DNA from: Dasypus novemcinctus
Taxonomy: Eukaryota; Chordata; Mammalia; Cingulata; Dasypodidae
DNA: 64,000 bases
Reading direction: 5' to 3'
NCBI RefSeq assembly: GCF_030445035.2
Contig: NC_080696.1
Span: 25,123,661-25,187,660, forward strand
The notes under the pieces were generated by a model. The model was not told where the DNA came from. It ran no database searches and worked only from the letters and a program-made list of their open reading frames with translations. Of this stretch, positions 60,972 to 64,000 are shown one piece after another. Every line of letters begins with the position of its first letter. Position 1 is the stretch's first letter. The translations under genes and the position numbers were made by a program.

Positions 60972-61856
60972 TGCAATGGCTTGCTTGGTCGGTAGAGGTG
61001 GGGTCTGGCTGCGGACGAGGGGTCGGTCCAGCTTGGGACAAGGGGTCGGTCCCTCTTGGGATGAGGGGTCGGTCCCACTTGGGACAAGGGGTCGGTCCGG
61101 CAGCAGACGAGGGGTCGGTCTCACAGGGGTTGCGCGGTTCGGCTGACGGGGTCGCCCGGTGAAGCAGGCGACGAAGGGGTCACCAGGAGAAGCAGGCGAC
61201 GAACTGGGGACAAGGGAGGCCAGGCCCTTGTCGGGGGCTCTCAGGACTGGAGGGCGCACGGCAGAAGAACTACCGCGGAGACAAGGTAAACACACAAGTC
61301 CAACTTTATTGAGGGAGAGGCAACAGTTTTATAGGGGCTGGGGAAGGCTGATTGGTCGAAGCCATGCCCTGCTCTGATTGGTTGCCAGAGAAAGGTCAGT
61401 GGGAGGTACTGGATGGGGGAGGGGTGGTGATTAGGGATTGGCTGTTGCTGTTGCTGGGGGAAGTGGCAGGGTTTAGTGATTGGTGGCTGCTGTTGCTGGG
61501 GTGGAGGGCGGACTTGAGTTTCCCACCTTGCGCCTGGCTGTTGCTGCTGTCGGGGGGGAGGGGAAAAGGCAGACTGGAATTTTCCGCCCTGCGCCTGCGC
61601 AGGGAGAAAGAAGAAGAAGGGTGCCGCCCCACAAGGCATCGTGTGGCGCCATCCGGGAGGAGGGGCGGCCGCGGAAGCATGGCTGCCGAGAAGGGGAGAC
61701 CCGAGGGCACTCTGCGCCCATGCCGAGCTCCCTTCAGGGGTGGCGGTGAGTCCGACCAGCCACCCTATTATGGGGGCAGCGGCTTGGAATTAGGCCAGCC
61801 GCGGCCGCTCCCCCGCCAGGCCAGCAAACCACACTTCAGCCCGAGGGGTGACCGCA
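60972..61856 (-). mobile_element. Second solo LTR of the same retroviral family, minus strand
   Basis: 885 bp, starting TGCGG at 61856 and ending TTGCA at 60972 on the minus strand, flanked by the exact 6-bp TSD ATAATC (60966-60971 and 61857-61862). Highly similar along its length to 10724-11598; it has an extra 10 bp near 61785-61795. Keeps the CCAAT boxes, TATA (61327-61333), AATAAA (61305-61310) and five 23-bp units (tcggtc motif at 61023, 61046, 61069, 61092, 61115). No viral genes adjoin. It begins 47 bp after the SINE at 60489-60924. Confidence 0.9.
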
Positions 61857-61862
61857 ATAATC

Positions 61863-63163
61863 ATGAAAATAAATTTTAAAGAGTTGTGGTTTCAATACTC
61901 AATTTCTTTATAAGACAACATAGTATCTACAATATTGTCAGTGTTTCATTTATTTTTTTTCAAGAGTAATTTTTGGTAGATTTCAACTACACTACTATCA
62001 AATGGGTTTGTTCCAATGGAAATGAGCTGTCTTTGCATAACCAATTAGAAACTGAGTTCCTAAAATTGTCTGATTGTGTCTCAAATTCACACTTAAGATT
62101 TAGCTCTTTGATTTCCTTGTTTTCATGGGATTGATATGGTGGACTCACAGTAAAAGAATCCCAGCCCGTACAAGACTGAATTTTATTTTAATAAAGTAAA
62201 TTTCTACTCCTAATGCCCCTTCCAATGATTAAATCTGAGAGCAAAAATAAACAAAACAGAATAAATAAGGGAGAAGCAGTTGTGAGTTCAGGTAATATGA
62301 GATCATGCCTCAGGGTTTCTACTCACTGGGTGTAAGCCCTGAGGAATGATGACAAATGCAAGTTCATTTCCTAAAGATAGACAACAAAGGCAGAGCTAGG
62401 TAATAAGAAAGAATTTACTTTAAAGGAACTCATAATGGTAGGCTAGCTAGCCTTTCAGATCTTGGTACATTCATACATAGTAGTCAGTTGTCAATTATTC
62501 TTTAAACTACACATATATTTTCCCAAGACTTAATTATATATTCAATAAATATTACCATCCCATTTAAATATAATTTTTGGATATTTAATGGATCTAATGA
62601 ATTTCTGTAATTGGATAGTGGGAAGGAAATAATAGAATGCACATTTATTGTGTTGAGCCGGAGTACAAATGGCATTTCCACAGGCCTGGATGGATCTGAA
62701 AGTCTAACGGCACATAAAACAAGTGAGGCAACTTTAGGGAGTCCTTCACAGAAAGTACAGAAGGAGGGTTTACATGAAAATGAATGCTGAGGATTTATCA
62801 TAAATCATTTAAGGTTGTCAAGATGTCAACTCTGAAGATATCTAGGTAATTTTAGTAAATGAAAAGCAAATTACACGGACTAGCAATACCATTATAATTT
62901 AATCAATGAATTTTAATATGGAACAGTTTAAGCATAATTACTCACAGAAAAATGATGCAATTTATTTTCATAGGAAAAGTGTTACATTAGACGGCAGATT
63001 AATGTTTATTTAGAGATATTTCAAAATATGCCAATGCTAATAACTAAAAATAAGACAGATCTAGTCAGTTTAATTTCTGACCATAGATATATGGATTGAT
63101 ATCTAATATTATCCAAGTTTTACTCAATATTAATATTGAATTTAATTTATGAACCAGTTTCTC
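61863..63163. other. AT-rich intergenic DNA between the LTR and OR pseudogene 3
   Basis: No gene. The minus-strand frame at 62502-62801 has no recognisable domain. No repeat could be named with confidence. Confidence 0.4.
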
Positions 63164-64000
63164 TCAATTATTTATTGCCTCTTTAACATCTTTGTTCCTC
63201 AAACTGTAAGAGATGGGATTCAGCATGGGAATCACAAAAGTGTGAAATATAGACACTATCATATCATGGTCCAAATCATGGCTGGAACTTGGTCTCACAT
63301 ACATGAAAAGGATTGTCCCATGGTACACTGATACTCCAGTTAGGTGAGAACTACAAGGAGAAAGGCTTTTCATCTCCTTTCAGCAGAATGCATCCTCAGA
63401 ATGGCCAAAAGAATTAAAGCATAGGAGATCAATAAAATTACTACAATAGTTATCTCAACAAAACCCAAAGCATAGAAGAGTAGAACCTGGTTGATATGAG
63501 TGTCAGAACAAGAAATAGCTAAGAGTGGAGGCATGTCACAAAAGACATGTCTAATTTCATTGGATGCACAGAGGGATAGACTAAAAGTGGTCACACTGTG
63601 TATAGTAGTATGCAAAATGCCACCAAGATAGTATGCTATGATGAGTGGCACATAGACTCAGGGTGACATGTTAAATGAATACAACAGTGGATTACAAATT
63701 GCTACATAGTGATCACAAGCCATTGCAGCCAAGAGAAAGCATCCCATGGTCCCAAAAGTAACAAAGAGAAACATCTGTTGTACAACCTAGAAATGAAATG
63801 GTTTTATTCTCTGCCAGGAAATTGACTAACATTTTTGGGGTGACAACAGAAGGCTAGCAGGCATCCAAGAATGACAACACACTCAGAAAATAGTACATGG
63901 GATTGTGGAGCTAGGAATCCCTAGCAAGTAATACAACCAGTCCTAAATTTCCTACCGAAGTAAAGAAATAAATTGTTAGAAATAATAAAAATAGGAAGAT
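63164..64000 (-). pseudogene. Olfactory receptor pseudogene 3 (class II, OR5/OR8-like), partial at window edge
   Basis: Minus-strand intronless receptor relic running off the right edge, so TM1/N-terminus are not in view. C-terminal part 63164-63373: '[20 protein letters not shown]' and '[20 protein letters not shown]' (TM6/TM7). Middle part 63370-63651: '[16 protein letters not shown]' (extracellular loop 2) and TM5. Further upstream 'AICNPLLY' and 'TPKMLVNF' are readable. Damage: TGA at 63658-63660 after FNMSP, a frameshift at the ERRK/AFSTC junction near 63370, another near 63780, and D-R-Y changed to D-H-Y near 63706-63716. Different sublineage from pseudogenes 1 and 2. Confidence 0.88.

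Noticed and set aside
60554..61162. 202-codon plus-strand open frame
   Set aside because: It runs through an antisense DAS-III-like SINE and across a TSD into an antisense LTR; it is a chimera of unrelated repeats.

Overview
This window is vertebrate nuclear DNA from a placental mammal, most likely a xenarthran and probably an armadillo (Dasypus-like). The evidence is three tRNA-derived SINEs of the DAS type (two long DAS-III-like at 5.46-5.88 and 60.49-60.92 kb, one tandem tRNA-head dimer at 35.79-35.99 kb), a LINE-1 lineage with a very long 3' untranslated region, and olfactory-receptor (OR) relics. The taxon call is inferred from repeat content. No intact protein-coding gene was found.

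Layout. 0.2-4.7 kb: LTR-like and old LINE-1 material with a clear three-level nest. 4.7-16.2 kb ('unit A'): AT-rich DNA with OR pseudogene 1 (10.0-11.8 kb), which is split by an 875-bp GC-rich solo LTR with a 6-bp target-site duplication (TSD), followed by MIR/L2 relics. 16.9-34.4 kb (spacer): two minus-strand LINE-1 copies, an ERVL-like pol relic, LINE-1 pieces, and an internally deleted LINE-1 at 29.55-33.70 kb that keeps both ends and its TSD. 34.8-56.8 kb ('unit B'): a diverged tandem copy of unit A with OR pseudogene 2 (39.0-39.9 kb), enlarged by a 9.1-kb LINE-1 insertion and two minus-strand LINE-1 3'-UTR insertions. 56.8-63.1 kb: older LINE-1 split by an insertion with a patterned minisatellite, a DAS-III-like SINE, and a second copy of the solo LTR in the opposite orientation. 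63.16 kb to the window edge: OR pseudogene 3 on the minus strand.

How it fits together. This is a decaying stretch of a class II OR cluster. An ancestral OR plus its flanks was duplicated in tandem. The copies then lost function by frameshifts, an in-frame deletion, damage to the D-R-Y motif and, in unit A, retroviral insertion. Later insertions flanked by TSDs give a relative chronology. The most unusual items are the endogenous-retrovirus LTR family (6-bp TSDs, TATA box and polyadenylation signal only 16 bp apart, an exact-period 23-bp array near its 3' end) and the LINE-1 lineage (about 3 kb 3' UTR with a recurrent sense-strand reading frame, and two copies that lost ORF2 but kept both ends). 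All alignments here were made by eye.
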